Shown here one piece after another: positions 1 to 9,555 of a DNA stretch of 53,948 nucleotides. Location of the stretch: the NCBI GenBank assembly GCA_945890485.1, contig CAMDCN010000027.1, positions 1 through 53,948 of the forward strand, in the 5' to 3' direction. The notes beneath the pieces were generated by a model that was not told the DNA's origin, made no database searches, and saw only the letters and a list, made by a program, of their open reading frames with translations. This DNA is from Candidatus Sulfopaludibacter sp. SbA3 (lineage in GTDB: Bacteria; Acidobacteriota; Terriglobia; Bryobacterales; Bryobacteraceae). The stretch's first letter is position 1; each line of letters starts with the position of its first letter. The translations under genes were made by a program, and so were the position numbers.

Positions 1-152
1 TCATTGATCTCATGCCGGTAAACCCGGTACCCCGGCCACTGCAGGATTTTCGTGAAATCGTTGTCTGTCACCTCGACAGTCTAGCCAAAATGCCGGATCT
101 CGGAAAAGCCCGTCAAATCAACGCCTTTACAGATTCCTGCGGAGAGCCATAA
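1..152 (+). CDS. 3' end of an unidentified gene (partial)
   Basis: The third forward frame is open from the window edge to a TAA at 150-152. It gives about 49 residues with ordinary composition, including a DFREIVVCHLDSLAKMPDLG stretch. I do not recognise the family. A second open stretch in frame 1 (85-345) begins just before this one ends. The two could be consecutive genes, or one gene with a frameshift near 110-150. The upstream part lies outside the window. Confidence 0.35.
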   Translation, partial: IDLMPVNPVPRPLQDFREIVVCHLDSLAKMPDLGKARQINAFTDSCGEP

Positions 153-198
153 AGACATTGCGCCCTCAGTCGTCAACAACGTAAAGGAGTGGGTCCGA

Positions 199-345
199 TT
201 GGCCAATATCAGTTATCGCGATACACTGACGAAGCGGGCACGCCAGGAGGAGCAGCGACTTGGGATTGCCCTAGAGGAAAGACGGAGAGCAGCGGCAGAA
301 AGGGCGTTTGTGCTGGAGAGTATCAAAAAAACTCAGATCATTTAG
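199..345 (+). CDS. Small charged helical protein, unidentified
   Basis: This is a 48-codon frame with a TTG start. AAAGGAG at 183-189 lies 9 nt upstream, a well-placed Shine-Dalgarno. The product is highly charged and probably one long helix, with a central run EERRRAAAERAFVLESIKK. The same frame is open upstream to 85 but has no ATG or GTG there. It may instead be the C-terminus of the gene whose end lies at 1-152, joined by a frameshift. Function unknown. The ribosome-binding site is the main support. Confidence 0.3.
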   Translation: MANISYRDTLTKRARQEEQRLGIALEERRRAAAERAFVLESIKKTQII

Positions 346-921
346 CTGGCAAGTCCTTGTCTCCCTGCTTCTTCGGGCACCGTCACGTTGCAAGCCTACA
401 TTGGACTTCATTGTTCTAGTCGTTATGGCCTTGTTCCGTTGGCGTGTTGGCTCATGAGTCGTTCCGACCGTCGCACCTGGAAGGGCTGAAATTGGAGATC
501 TTGGGGCTCTTTAGTTGCCTACACCATCATCATGGCCCTCACGATCAGCGCCGGGCAATAGCCCTTACCATCGGGATCCGCCCAACGCCTGCAATTCCTA
601 CCGATCCCCCCACTTGTGCGATCCCGTTCTCTCGCCTAGCTGCTTCGCGTCAGGCGATGAGCCTTCCCAATTCCGATAGACTTATGGTTTCTCATGTCGC
701 AACCTCGAATTCGGGCGCAGCAGCCTCAGGCGAGCAAGGATCGCGCAGTAAAAATAAATAGAGGCCCCTCAACGATGAACATACCATGCCGAATGACGTT
801 TGAGCGCTCAAAGTGTTCCGATGGCCAGACATCGGGTTTCTGCCTCCCGCTTCCACAAGTCGTACGGCACCCGAATGAAAGGGATTTTATTAAGGAGTTG
901 GCTTCCGCAAGCCACTAACGC
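346..921. other. Gene-poor stretch with a decayed XRE-gene-like repeat
   Basis: No convincing gene is seen in these 576 bases. Positions about 528-669 align base for base, with small indels, to 10856-11002. Landmarks shared or nearly shared are CGCCCAACGCC, AGCTGCTTCGCG and GCGATGAGCCTTCCC. Read on the minus strand both resemble the start of an XRE helix-turn-helix (LQELxKAHR), as in the intact gene at 13693-14031. This copy has an in-frame stop just after that motif. TAAGGAG at 891-897 lies 24 nt before the hsdM ATG, too far to be its ribosome-binding site. Confidence 0.5.
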
Positions 922-2469
922 ATGGCCGCAAACGTTACTGAACTGGAAAAGCGCCTCTGGGAAGCTGCGGATCAGCTGCGCGCAAATTCGGATTTGAAGT
1001 CCCACGAGTACTCCGTTCCCGTGCTCGGCCTCATCTTCCTCCGCTATGCGGATCACAAGTTCTCCTTGGCCAAGGAGAAATTCGCCAGCAAGGGCAGCGG
1101 TCGGCGCACCATTGGCAAAGCTGACTATCAGGCGCAGCGCGTGCTCTACCTGCCCGACAATGCCCGATTCTCCACCCTGCTCGACCTGCCCGAGGGTGCC
1201 GACATTGCCCGGGCCATCAACGATGCCATGAGGGCCATCGAAGCGGACAACGACGACCTGAAGGGCGTCCTGCCCAAAACGTACTCAAAGTTCGACAAGG
1301 GGCTTCTGGTTTCCTTGCTCAAGAACTTCGCCGCCATCCCGATGGACATCGAAGGCGATGCGTTTGGCAAGATTTACGAATACTTCCTTGGCAAGTTCGC
1401 CATGACCGAAGGGCAGAAAGGCGGTGAGTTCTTCACGCCCACCAGCATCGTCAAACTGATCGTCGAGATCATTGAACCCTACAGTGGACGCATCCTCGAT
1501 CCGGCGTGCGGGTCGGGCGGCATGTTCGTCCAGTCGGCGGCATTCGTCGAGGCGCACCGCAAGGACACCCACAACATCTCGATCTACGGCCAGGAGAAGA
1601 CCGGAGAGACCATCAACCTGTGCAAGATGAATCTGGCCGTGCATGGGCTTTCCGGTGACATCCGCCAAGGCATCACCTACTACGTGGATCGGCATAAGGA
1701 AGTGGACGGTTTCGACTTCATCATGGCGAATCCACCGTTCAACGTGAAGGAAGTGGACAAGGAGAAGCTGAAGGGCGATCCTCGCTATCCGTTCGGCTTT
1801 CCCACCACCGACAACGCAAACTATCTCTGGATTCAGGTCTTCTATTCCCGGCTGGCTGCGAAAGGTCGAGCCGGGTTCGTCATGGCGAACTCAGCGGGCG
1901 ATGCCCGAGGCACCGAACTCGAAATCCGCAGGAAGCTGATCGAGGACCGGGCCGTGGACGTGATGGTTTCGGTTGGCCCGAACTTCTTTTACACCGTCAC
2001 GCTGCCCTGTACCCTTTGGTTCCTGGACCGGGGCAAGAAGAAGTCGCCACGCCAGGGTCAGGTTCTTTTCATCGACGCTCGGCATCTGTTTCGGCAAATC
2101 GACCGGGCTCACAGGGACTGGACGCCAGAACAAGTAGAGTTCCTAGCGAACATCGTGAGACTCTATCGGAGCGAGGGCCTGGAGAACGCCGCCGACAGCC
2201 GCAAGCTGGTGCTGGACACCTTCCCCAACGGCAAGTATGCCGATGTCGCCGGGTTGTGCAAGGTCGCCACGGTGGCCGACATCGAGGCGCAGGGCTGGAG
2301 CCTGAATCCGGGGCGATATGTGGGCGTAGCGGAACGGGAGGCGGATGGGTTTGAGTTCGCCGAGCGGTTGGAGGAACTGAACGAGGAACTGGAAACGTTG
2401 AATGCTGAGGCTAGGAAATTGGAAGCTCGAATCTCAGCCAACATGGCGCAAATTCTGGAGGTTCGTTAG
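922..2469 (+). CDS. hsdM: Type I restriction-modification DNA methylase subunit (HsdM)
   Basis: This is the N6-adenine methyltransferase subunit of a type I system; with HsdS it methylates the bipartite target, and HsdR adds cleavage. The 515 residues are of normal length. An N-terminal HsdM_N helical domain covers about 1-130. The SAM-binding motif I is DPACGSGG (193-200), and the catalytic motif IV is NPPF (270-273). The C-terminus is helical. An in-frame TAA at 916-918 leaves ATG 922 as the first possible start, although no good Shine-Dalgarno precedes it. The stop overlaps the GTG of hsdS by one base, and hsdS overlaps hsdR by four, so the three are one translationally coupled operon. The gene looks intact. 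Confidence 0.97.
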   Translation: MAANVTELEKRLWEAADQLRANSDLKSHEYSVPVLGLIFLRYADHKFSLAKEKFASKGSGRRTIGKADYQAQRVLYLPDNARFSTLLDLPEGADIARAINDAMRAIEADNDDLKGVLPKTYSKFDKGLLVSLLKNFAAIPMDIEGDAFGKIYEYFLGKFAMTEGQKGGEFFTPTSIVKLIVEIIEPYSGRILDPACGSGGMFVQSAAFVEAHRKDTHNISIYGQEKTGETINLCKMNLAVHGLSGDIRQGITYYVDRHKEVDGFDFIMANPPFNVKEVDKEKLKGDPRYPFGFPTTDNANYLWIQVFYSRLAAKGRAGFVMANSAGDARGTELEIRRKLIEDRAVDVMVSVGPNFFYTVTLPCTLWFLDRGKKKSPRQGQVLFIDARHLFRQIDRAHRDWTPEQVEFLANIVRLYRSEGLENAADSRKLVLDTFPNGKYADVAGLCKVATVADIEAQGWSLNPGRYVGVAEREADGFEFAERLEELNEELETLNAEARKLEARISANMAQILEVR

Positions 2470-3761
2470 TGGCCACCAGCAATTTGCGATCCATCACCGA
2501 CATAACCAAAGACGGGGAGTGGGGAAAAGCTGAACCGTTCGACTCATCCATGGAGATGGCTGTTATCCGCGGGACCGACTTCGCAGACGCTAGAGTCGGC
2601 GTGCTCGACGATTTTCCTATCCGGCATATTCCTGAGCACATCGCAATCAGGAAGCGATTACAGCCATTCGACATCCTAATCGAAACAGCTGGCGGAACGA
2701 AAGACCAGCCAACGGGCCGCACGCTCTTCATCAAGCCGTCGCTGGTCGCAAAATCTGCTTTACCACTTACCTGTGCCAGTTTTGCAAGGTTTATCCGTAT
2801 CGACAGCTCCAAGGCCGATCCCGAGTATGTATTCTGGTTTCTGCAATGTCTCTACAACGGGGGCGCAATCCGGCAATACCACACGCAACATACCGGGGTT
2901 GCGAGGTTTCAGTTCACCACATTCGCAGAGCGGGAGTCGCTTGCACTGCCCGACATGGCAACACAGAAGTGCATCGCGTCCATTCTATCCGCCTACGACA
3001 ATCTGATCGAGAACAACACCCGGCGCATCAAGATTCTCGAGGAGATGGCGCAGATGCTCTACCGGGAGTGGTTCGTCCACTTCTGCTTCCCCGGCCACGA
3101 AAAGGTGCGGATGGTCGAGTCGGAGTGGGGGCCGATCCCGAGCGGCTGGCGACCGACGAGATTGGGCGACTTGTGCTCCGACGCACGACGAAGCGTGCAT
3201 CCGAATGAAATCGATTCCGAAACGCCGTATGTTGGTCTGGAGCATATTCCTAGAAAGTCGATTGCCTTGGCTGAATGGGGAAAGGCAGCCGATGTAGCGA
3301 GCACGAAGCTGCGCTTCAGTCGTGGCGACATCTTGTTCGGGAAGATTCGTCCATATTTCCACAAAGTCGCAGTCGCTCCCGTTGATGGAGTTGCATCTTC
3401 GGATGCGATAGTGATCGTGCCATCAGAAGCTGCGTACTTCGCTCTGGTCCTCTGTTGCGTCTCCAGCGAGGATTTCGTGGCACACGCCACGCAGACATCT
3501 CAGGGAACGAAAATGCCAAGGGCGAATTGGGACGTGTTGACGAAGTATCCATTGCCACTACCAGAACCTACCCTGCTTGAACGCTTCAACGGGACGATCC
3601 GACCGATCCTTGAACTGCTCCAGAATCTCATTTCTCGCAATCGCAACCTCCGCACCACTAGAGACCTGCTTCTGCCCAAGCTGATCTCGGGCGAGATTCC
3701 AATCGAAGCGGCTGGCGAAACTGGCGCCGAACGTATGGAGGAGATTGCACTCCAGGCATGA
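2469..3761 (+). CDS. hsdS: Type I restriction-modification specificity subunit (HsdS)
   Basis: HsdS recognises the target for the HsdM/HsdR complex. The 430 residues show the usual layout: a first target-recognition domain (about 1-155), a central conserved coiled-coil (IASILSAYDNLIENNTRRIK, then a conserved MLYREWFVHF), a second recognition domain starting at the GPIPSGW motif and running to about 365, and a C-terminal conserved helix with LLLPKLISGEI. GTG 2469 is the start that abuts the hsdM stop. The last four bases overlap the hsdR ATG. Both domains look intact, so a functional bipartite specificity is expected; its sequence cannot be read from the protein. Confidence 0.95.
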   Translation: MATSNLRSITDITKDGEWGKAEPFDSSMEMAVIRGTDFADARVGVLDDFPIRHIPEHIAIRKRLQPFDILIETAGGTKDQPTGRTLFIKPSLVAKSALPLTCASFARFIRIDSSKADPEYVFWFLQCLYNGGAIRQYHTQHTGVARFQFTTFAERESLALPDMATQKCIASILSAYDNLIENNTRRIKILEEMAQMLYREWFVHFCFPGHEKVRMVESEWGPIPSGWRPTRLGDLCSDARRSVHPNEIDSETPYVGLEHIPRKSIALAEWGKAADVASTKLRFSRGDILFGKIRPYFHKVAVAPVDGVASSDAIVIVPSEAAYFALVLCCVSSEDFVAHATQTSQGTKMPRANWDVLTKYPLPLPEPTLLERFNGTIRPILELLQNLISRNRNLRTTRDLLLPKLISGEIPIEAAGETGAERMEEIALQA

Positions 3762-6700
3762 CATACTTCAACCCAGATTCGGAGGACGCTGCCGTTGAGC
3801 AGCCAACCATCAACCTCTTCGCCGAATTGGGTTGGGACACGCTGAACTGTTTCAAAGAGAACTTCGGACCGCTCTCCCTGCTTGGGCGGGCCACGATGGC
3901 CGACGTGGTACTGCCAAACAGCTTACGGCCTGCCCTGGAACGGCTGAACCCCGGCATATCCCCGCACGCCGTTGAGGCAGCCTTCACCGAAGTGACCAAC
4001 GACCGCAGCGCCATGAGTGCGGCCAGGGCGAATCAGGCCGTGTATCGCATGCTAAAGGACGGCGTAAAGGTCACGTTCAAGAAAGTCGATGAGGAGGAAG
4101 AGTCCGTCGAGATCGTCAAGCTGATCGATTGGAATGACGAGACAAACAACGATTTTCTGCTGGCTTCGCAACTCTGGATTTCTGGCGACTATGGCAAGAA
4201 GCGCGCCGATCTGGTGGGCTTCGTCAATGGCATCCCGCTGGTCTTCATCGAGCTCAAAGCATCGCACAAGAAGCTGGAGCTGGCCTTTGAAAAGAACCTT
4301 TCTGATTACAAAGACACGATCCCGCAGGTCTTCTGGTTTAACGCCTTCGTGATCCTCTCGAACGGCTCCAAGGCCCGGATCGGCAGCCCGACGGCCGGGA
4401 TCGAGCACTTCGCCGAATGGAAGAAGATCGATAACGAGAAGGAATCCGGCATCATCAGCCTGGACACCATGATCCGGGGCACCTGCGAGAAGCGGAAACT
4501 GCTCGATTTCGTCGAGAACTTCACCCTCTTCGATGAACGCAGTGGCGACTTGACGAAACTGGTGGCCAAGAACCATCAGTTCCTCGGCGTAAACAATGCC
4601 ATCGCCGCCGTAAAGCAGGTGACCCGGAACAAAGGCAAACTCGGCGTGTTCTGGCACACGCAGGGGTCGGGCAAGAGCTATTCCATGGTGTTCTTCTGCC
4701 AGAAGGTGCTGCGAAAGATTCCCGGCAACTGGACGTTCGTCATCATCACGGATCGCGAAGACCTGGACGGTCAGATCTACCGCAACTTCGCCAACACCGG
4801 AGCGGTGCTTGAAGACGAAGGCCGCGTCCGGGCCGACAGCGGCGAGAGCCTGAAGCGAATGCTGAACCAGGAAGACCACCGCTACGTCTTTACGTTGATC
4901 CAAAAGTTCCACACCGAGCACGGCGAAAAGTATCCGGTGCTATCCGAGCGCTCGGACATCATCGTCGTCACGGATGAAGCACACCGCAGCCAGTACGACA
5001 TCTTCGCCAGCAACATGCGCAGCGCCCTGCCCAACGCTGCGTTCATTGGGTTCACGGGCACGCCGTTGATGGCTGGCGAGGAACGTACCAAGGAAGTCTT
5101 TGGCGACTACATTTCGGTCTATAACTTCAAGGAGTCCGTGGACGATGCGAACACGGTGCCGCTGTACTACGAGAACCGGATCCCGGAACTCCAACTCACC
5201 AACGACAACCTGACGGACGACATCGCCGACATCTACGACCGGGCCGACCTGGACGAGGACCAGGAGCGGAAACTCGAAAAAGAGATCGCCCGCGAGTATC
5301 ACCTGCTCACCCGGGAGGATCGCCTCGACCGCATCGGCGAAGACATCGTGGCCCACTTCATGGGCCGGGGCGTGCTCTCCAAGGCGATGGTGATCTCGAT
5401 TGATAAGGCCACTGCGGTTCGCACCTTCGACAAAGTGCAAAAGCACTGGAAGGCAGCGCTGGTGAAGTTGCGCAAGGAGGTTGCTGCCGCCGACCCGATG
5501 GACCAGCCGGAGCTCGAAGGTCGGCTGAAGTGGTTCGAGGAAACGGACATGGCCGTGGTTGTTTCGACGGCGCAGAACGAGATTGAGGAGTTCAAAGCCA
5601 AGGGCCTGGACATCGCCACGCACCGCAAGCGCATGGTGAAGGAAGACCTGGAGACGAAGTTCAAGAAGCCGGAAAATCCGCTGCGGGTCGTCTTCGTCTG
5701 CGCCATGTGGATCACGGGTTTCGATGTACCGTCCTGTTCGACGATCTACCTCGACAAACCCATGAAGAACCACACCCTGATGCAGACCATCGCCAGGGCG
5801 AATCGGGTGTGGGGCGAGAAGAAGAACGGCCTGATCGTAGATTACGTGGGCGTCTTCCGCAACCTGCAAAAAGCGCTGGCGATCTACGGAACAGCGCAAG
5901 CCGGAGATCCAGCCGAGACCACGCCCGTTCACCAGAAGGAAGAATTGGTCGATCAGCTGCGAAAGACCATCGTTGAAACGACCGTGTTTTGCGACGAGCG
6001 GGGTGTCGATCCGGCGAAGATTCGAGACGCGAGAGGCTATGAGCGAGTAAAGCTTGTCGAAGATGCGGTGGCCGCCTTCGTCGCCAACGACGACACCCGC
6101 CGAAACTACCTGAGCCGTGCCAGCTACGTGAACAGCTTGTTCAAGTCTCTGCTACCCGATCCATCGGCAACCGAGTTTGGCCCGGTCTGTAAAGTGTTTC
6201 GGGTGATCGCCGACAAGATTCGCTCGGAAGTGCCCCCGGTGGACATCACCGAAGTGATGGCCGATATTGAGGCGCTTCTCGATCAATCCATTGGAGCCGA
6301 GGGCTACGTCATGCCGCCCGTAGCCGACGAGAAGCGCTACATCGACCTGAGCCAGATTGATTTCGAGGCGCTACGGGAGAAGTTCGGCGGAAGCCACAAG
6401 ACGGTGGAAGTCCAGAAACTCCGGGCGAAGCTGACGTTCAAGCTGGCCCGGATGGTCAAGCTGAACCGGACGAGGATCGACTTCCTGGAAGAGTTCCAGA
6501 AGATGATTGACGAGTACAACAGCGGAGCGATGAACGTGCAGGTGTTCTTCGACAAGCTGCTGGTGTTCGCCAAGCGCCTGGACGCAGAGGAAAAGCGGGG
6601 CCTCGCCGAGCAGCTAACCGAGGAAGAACTGGTGATCTTCGACCTACTCACCAAGCCGGAAATCGCCCTTGCCCCGAAGGAAGCCGCGGAAGTAAAGAAA

Positions 6701-6940
6701 GTCGCCAAAGCTCTCTTGGAAAAGCTGAAGAAGGAAAAGCTGGTGCTCGACTGGCGCAAGCAACAAACGACCAGAGCCGGCGTCCTGGTGACAATACAGG
6801 AGGTTCTGGATGAACTGCCGAGAGCGTATACGCCGCAACTCTATCAAACGAAGTGCGACGTGGTGTACCAGCACTTCTATGAGGGGTATCGGGGGCCGGG
6901 AGAGAGTGTTTACGCTGGGAGCCAAAGTCAAAGGAATTAA
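3758..6940 (+). CDS. hsdR: Type I restriction endonuclease and translocase subunit (HsdR)
   Basis: This is the ATP-dependent translocase/nuclease that cuts unmethylated DNA once bound to HsdM-HsdS. The 1060 residues are a normal length. The N-terminal PD-(D/E)XK nuclease shows D151 and the ELK triad (165-167). The SF2 motor follows with Walker A TQGSGKS (301-307), the DEAH box (406-409) and motif III TGTP (433-436). Motif VI-like QTIARANR lies before a long charged helical C-terminus that contacts HsdM. The start overlaps the end of hsdS by four bases (ATGA). No frameshift or missing catalytic residue is visible. Confidence 0.97.
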   Translation: MTYFNPDSEDAAVEQPTINLFAELGWDTLNCFKENFGPLSLLGRATMADVVLPNSLRPALERLNPGISPHAVEAAFTEVTNDRSAMSAARANQAVYRMLKDGVKVTFKKVDEEEESVEIVKLIDWNDETNNDFLLASQLWISGDYGKKRADLVGFVNGIPLVFIELKASHKKLELAFEKNLSDYKDTIPQVFWFNAFVILSNGSKARIGSPTAGIEHFAEWKKIDNEKESGIISLDTMIRGTCEKRKLLDFVENFTLFDERSGDLTKLVAKNHQFLGVNNAIAAVKQVTRNKGKLGVFWHTQGSGKSYSMVFFCQKVLRKIPGNWTFVIITDREDLDGQIYRNFANTGAVLEDEGRVRADSGESLKRMLNQEDHRYVFTLIQKFHTEHGEKYPVLSERSDIIVVTDEAHRSQYDIFASNMRSALPNAAFIGFTGTPLMAGEERTKEVFGDYISVYNFKESVDDANTVPLYYENRIPELQLTNDNLTDDIADIYDRADLDEDQERKLEKEIAREYHLLTREDRLDRIGEDIVAHFMGRGVLSKAMVISIDKATAVRTFDKVQKHWKAALVKLRKEVAAADPMDQPELEGRLKWFEETDMAVVVSTAQNEIEEFKAKGLDIATHRKRMVKEDLETKFKKPENPLRVVFVCAMWITGFDVPSCSTIYLDKPMKNHTLMQTIARANRVWGEKKNGLIVDYVGVFRNLQKALAIYGTAQAGDPAETTPVHQKEELVDQLRKTIVETTVFCDERGVDPAKIRDARGYERVKLVEDAVAAFVANDDTRRNYLSRASYVNSLFKSLLPDPSATEFGPVCKVFRVIADKIRSEVPPVDITEVMADIEALLDQSIGAEGYVMPPVADEKRYIDLSQIDFEALREKFGGSHKTVEVQKLRAKLTFKLARMVKLNRTRIDFLEEFQKMIDEYNSGAMNVQVFFDKLLVFAKRLDAEEKRGLAEQLTEEELVIFDLLTKPEIALAPKEAAEVKKVAKALLEKLKKEKLVLDWRKQQTTRAGVLVTIQEVLDELPRAYTPQLYQTKCDVVYQHFYEGYRGPGESVYAGSQSQRN

Positions 6941-6946
6941 CCATCT

Positions 6947-8149
6947 ATGCACTCGCCCAAGACCCTTTCCGACATCGAACAAATGGTTCGGAATCAGGTT
7001 CAAGAGAACATCCATCTAGACTACAAAGATTCTCGAGCAGTTCGGAAGGATGCGCGCGACGCCTTCGCCAAAGATATTTCAGCCTTCGCAAATTCTGACG
7101 GTGGCGTGATCGTCTATGGGGTCCAAGAAATAGATCATCTGCCAATCGCATTAGATCAGGGAGTTGATGACAACGAGATATCCCGGGAGTGGATCGAGGC
7201 GGCGATCTTGACTGGGATCACGCCACGGATAGACGACGTGCGGATTCTCCCAATTGTGCTCGCTCCTGGAAGATCACTGTACGTGATCGAAGTTGCCAAG
7301 AGCTTTCGAGGCCCCCATCAAGCCTCGGACAAACGGTATTATAAGCGGCACAACTTCAAATCGGTCCCAATGGAGGACTACGAAATAGCGGACGTTCGAA
7401 ATCGAAGGCAGCGACACAAACCGCTGGTCAGCTTTGAGACAGGCTTCTACCGTGACTTCATAACGTTTTTCGACATTGCCAACATTGGTGAGGTAGTAGC
7501 CGAGAACGTGACCTTTGAGTTTTCGGAGCAACTCCCGTGGCCAAACAACAAACCCATGCCGGAATCCTTGTCCAAAGGAATTAGCCGCCTTGCTCCAAGA
7601 CAGCGGCTACGGTTCAGATACTTCGCCACTCACGAACTCTTGGGTGGAAATAATGGCCCACTGGAGTTCAGCGTGCGAATAAGTTACTTCCACACGGAGC
7701 TCAATGCTCGAATCGCCGAGGAGTGGCCCATCAATTTTAGAGCCTACCAGGACTCAATGCACCAACGCTCAGAGATGCAGGCTGAGGTGAAAGACGCAAT
7801 CGAAGGGTTGAAGAAGCTGACGGAGACAGTAGAAAAGCTTCGTAGAACGTTGGAACCCCTCGGGACGATTGCGGGTGCCACTGGGCTGGACCTTTCGGCC
7901 CCCACCATCAGGAACATCAATCGCCTGAAGGATGGTCTTGATCCCGAGCCCATCGACCCACAAGGTCAAGCCCCGGGCGTGTTCAGCGAGGTTTTGGGCG
8001 TTGATCGCGAAATGGCGCTGAAACTTTACGGCGCGCTTAGTTACGAGCATGATCCAGAAAGCCTCAGTAGTATCCCGGGCATGGACGATACTTTGCTGAT
8101 GAAGATTCGAGGTCGCTTCGTGCTGAAGAGCGATAAAGATCTCGGATAG
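6947..8149 (+). CDS. AlbA_2/Schlafen-type putative nucleic-acid-binding protein linked to the RM operon
   Basis: It starts 6 bp after the hsdR stop on the same strand, so it is almost certainly the fourth gene of the operon. Residues about 10-145 form an AlbA_2 (Schlafen AAA_4-related) domain: a DYKDSR motif near 25, KDISAFANSDGGVIVYGV at about 42-59, and a YKRHNFKSVPM segment near 120. The middle (about 150-265) is probably a beta-rich domain. A coiled coil (about 270-300) and a small helical, helix-hairpin-helix-like C-terminus (SSIPGMDDTLLMKIRGRF) follow. AlbA_2 proteins are variously regulators, RNA or DNA binders, or defence proteins. A role as accessory or regulator of the restriction system is inferred from position only. 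Confidence 0.8.
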   Translation: MHSPKTLSDIEQMVRNQVQENIHLDYKDSRAVRKDARDAFAKDISAFANSDGGVIVYGVQEIDHLPIALDQGVDDNEISREWIEAAILTGITPRIDDVRILPIVLAPGRSLYVIEVAKSFRGPHQASDKRYYKRHNFKSVPMEDYEIADVRNRRQRHKPLVSFETGFYRDFITFFDIANIGEVVAENVTFEFSEQLPWPNNKPMPESLSKGISRLAPRQRLRFRYFATHELLGGNNGPLEFSVRISYFHTELNARIAEEWPINFRAYQDSMHQRSEMQAEVKDAIEGLKKLTETVEKLRRTLEPLGTIAGATGLDLSAPTIRNINRLKDGLDPEPIDPQGQAPGVFSEVLGVDREMALKLYGALSYEHDPESLSSIPGMDDTLLMKIRGRFVLKSDKDLG

Positions 8150-8184
8150 AGCGTCGGCGCAGCAGAAAACGGGACTGTGCCTGG

Positions 8185-8751
8185 TTAGCCAGCCAGCTTC
8201 TTGAGCAGGTCATCAATCGCCATGACCCGTGCCCAAGACTCTAGATAAGCCCGGTCAAGGGTCGCATTTTGCATTCGCCAGATTCCAGCCAGATCTTCCC
8301 ACTGCCGCTCCGATCTCTCACCGCCACTCCGATACCAGGCCATTTTGGCGAGCAGGATGTCCTCCGGGCTGACCATGGGTACCGCGATCAAGTCCGAGAG
8401 CGGCGTGCCGCGCACGAAAACTCTCCGCCGGACCTCGTCCTCGCCATGCGCAAAGAAGGTCGCCGGAAAAATGTCGAACTTGTAAACCGCCTTCATATGG
8501 AGAAGATTAAAGGAACGGTTTGCCGCCACGGCTTCCCGCGCCTCCTGGGGATCTGTCGCAAACCGGGCCGATGCGAGGCGAGCCAGATGAAACGCCTCTT
8601 CCGGGCTCAGTTCCACCACCAGATCCACATCCAAAGTTGAACGAGGCACCCCGAAAGTAGAACTCGCAAAGCTGCCGCCCACGGCGTAGGCCAGTTCCAA
8701 CTCATCCAGTACGGCCACCAGATCTTGGAACGCTTCCTGGAGCGGAGTCAC
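8185..8751 (-). CDS. Minimal nucleotidyltransferase-fold protein, probable toxin
   Basis: This 188-residue protein starts at GTG 8751, overlapping the stop of the upstream 71-residue gene by four bases (GTGA). The nucleotidyltransferase signature is near the N-terminus: GGSFASSTFG, then RSTLDVDLVV, the usual GG[ST] and DxD metal-binding pattern. Later blocks (FDIFPATFF, SPEDILLAKMAW) match the AbiEii/DUF6036-like family of small nucleotidyltransferases used as toxins. The layout, a small helical gene followed by the enzyme, is that of a type II toxin-antitoxin operon. That it is a toxin is inference. It converges with the AlbA_2 gene, leaving 35 bp between stops. Confidence 0.8.
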   Translation of the reverse strand: MTPLQEAFQDLVAVLDELELAYAVGGSFASSTFGVPRSTLDVDLVVELSPEEAFHLARLASARFATDPQEAREAVAANRSFNLLHMKAVYKFDIFPATFFAHGEDEVRRRVFVRGTPLSDLIAVPMVSPEDILLAKMAWYRSGGERSERQWEDLAGIWRMQNATLDRAYLESWARVMAIDDLLKKLAG

Positions 8752-8963
8752 TTCCCGAACATCCGTTCGGCCGCCTCCGGCCCATAGCACGCCTCCGCCA
8801 GCCGCCGCCGTTGCGCCGCCTCGTCCAGATGCTGCACGTTGGCCAGAAACATCTGCCGCACCGCCTCCGAAAGCTCCCACGTCCGCGCCAACCGTTGCGC
8901 CGGAGTCATCTGCCGCAGCATCTCCATCCAACGCTCCTCCGCCTGCGCTTCCGTGTCCGTCAT
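8748..8963 (-). CDS. Small helical antitoxin-like partner of the nucleotidyltransferase
   Basis: The 71-residue product starts at ATG 8963 (MTDTEAQAEERW). It is all helical, with the block MTPAQRLARTWELSEAVRQM followed by a short C-terminal RLAEACYGPEAAERMFG. This arrangement recalls the small proteins found upstream of nucleotidyltransferase toxins (Rv0078B-like), though I assign this from memory of the family. Its last four bases are shared with the start of the nucleotidyltransferase gene. A decayed copy of its N-terminus is at 10768-10824. The same frame is open further upstream, but that DNA looks like degenerate intergenic sequence. Confidence 0.7.
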   Translation of the reverse strand: MTDTEAQAEERWMEMLRQMTPAQRLARTWELSEAVRQMFLANVQHLDEAAQRRRLAEACYGPEAAERMFGK

Positions 8964-9124
8964 CTCCCCATTATCAGGCACCGGCGTCACCGGAGGGCGG
9001 AACCAACCAGACTTACCAATTCGTTTGCACCGAAGATGCTCGTATTTTTCCATCCCGGCTGATGACAGGAACGCCAAGATGAACAGCCGTGGCGGCGACG
9101 ATGCGGTCGGGCATATCCGGCTAT

Positions 9125-9310
9125 CCGCGTCGACCTCCTCGCCCACTGTGCCGACCGCACGTTCCGCCAACTGGAATTGCAGTCAACAACGACAACCAAA
9201 TGCCGTTCCGCATGTTGGAGTACGCCGTAGCTCTCTAGCGTTCCCTGGGACAACCCGTTGAGCAAACCGTCCTCTATGTCGGTCTCGGCGCGCTCACCAT
9301 GCCGTCCAGT
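9125..9310 (+). pseudogene. Fragment of an Rpn-type PD-(D/E)XK nuclease gene
   Basis: These bases are nearly identical to 12276-12461 inside the intact Rpn-like gene. They cover the nuclease core (RVDLLAHC, then LELQ, then the MPFRMLEYAVAL block). This copy has a one-base deletion after GGAATTGCAG that shifts frame, and a CAG-to-TAG change in the following block, so it cannot encode the protein. Nothing of the gene is recognisable on either side. The rest of 8964-9555 holds no other supported feature. Confidence 0.85.
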
Positions 9311-9555
9311 TAGAGAGTCAACATAGGGGGCGACACTTATCAAATGCTCCTGTTTCCGACGGTATCTTGCGAGGGGACTTGGCGACGTCAAACGCCGTCT
9401 TTCGCGAACGTGGCAGTATCGCCGCTGTCTTCCAGGATCTGGAACGCTCCACATCGCTGTTTACCCTACCCCCTTCGCTACCTCCTGCGCGAAATGAGCT
9501 CGTTCGCCTTCGGCCGCAATACGCCTGCTAAATTGCGTACACATCGAAATCACCG

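Noticed and set aside
4940-5932. 330-codon open frame on the minus strand inside hsdR
   Set aside because: It is a shadow of hsdR, whose motor motifs are intact through this region.
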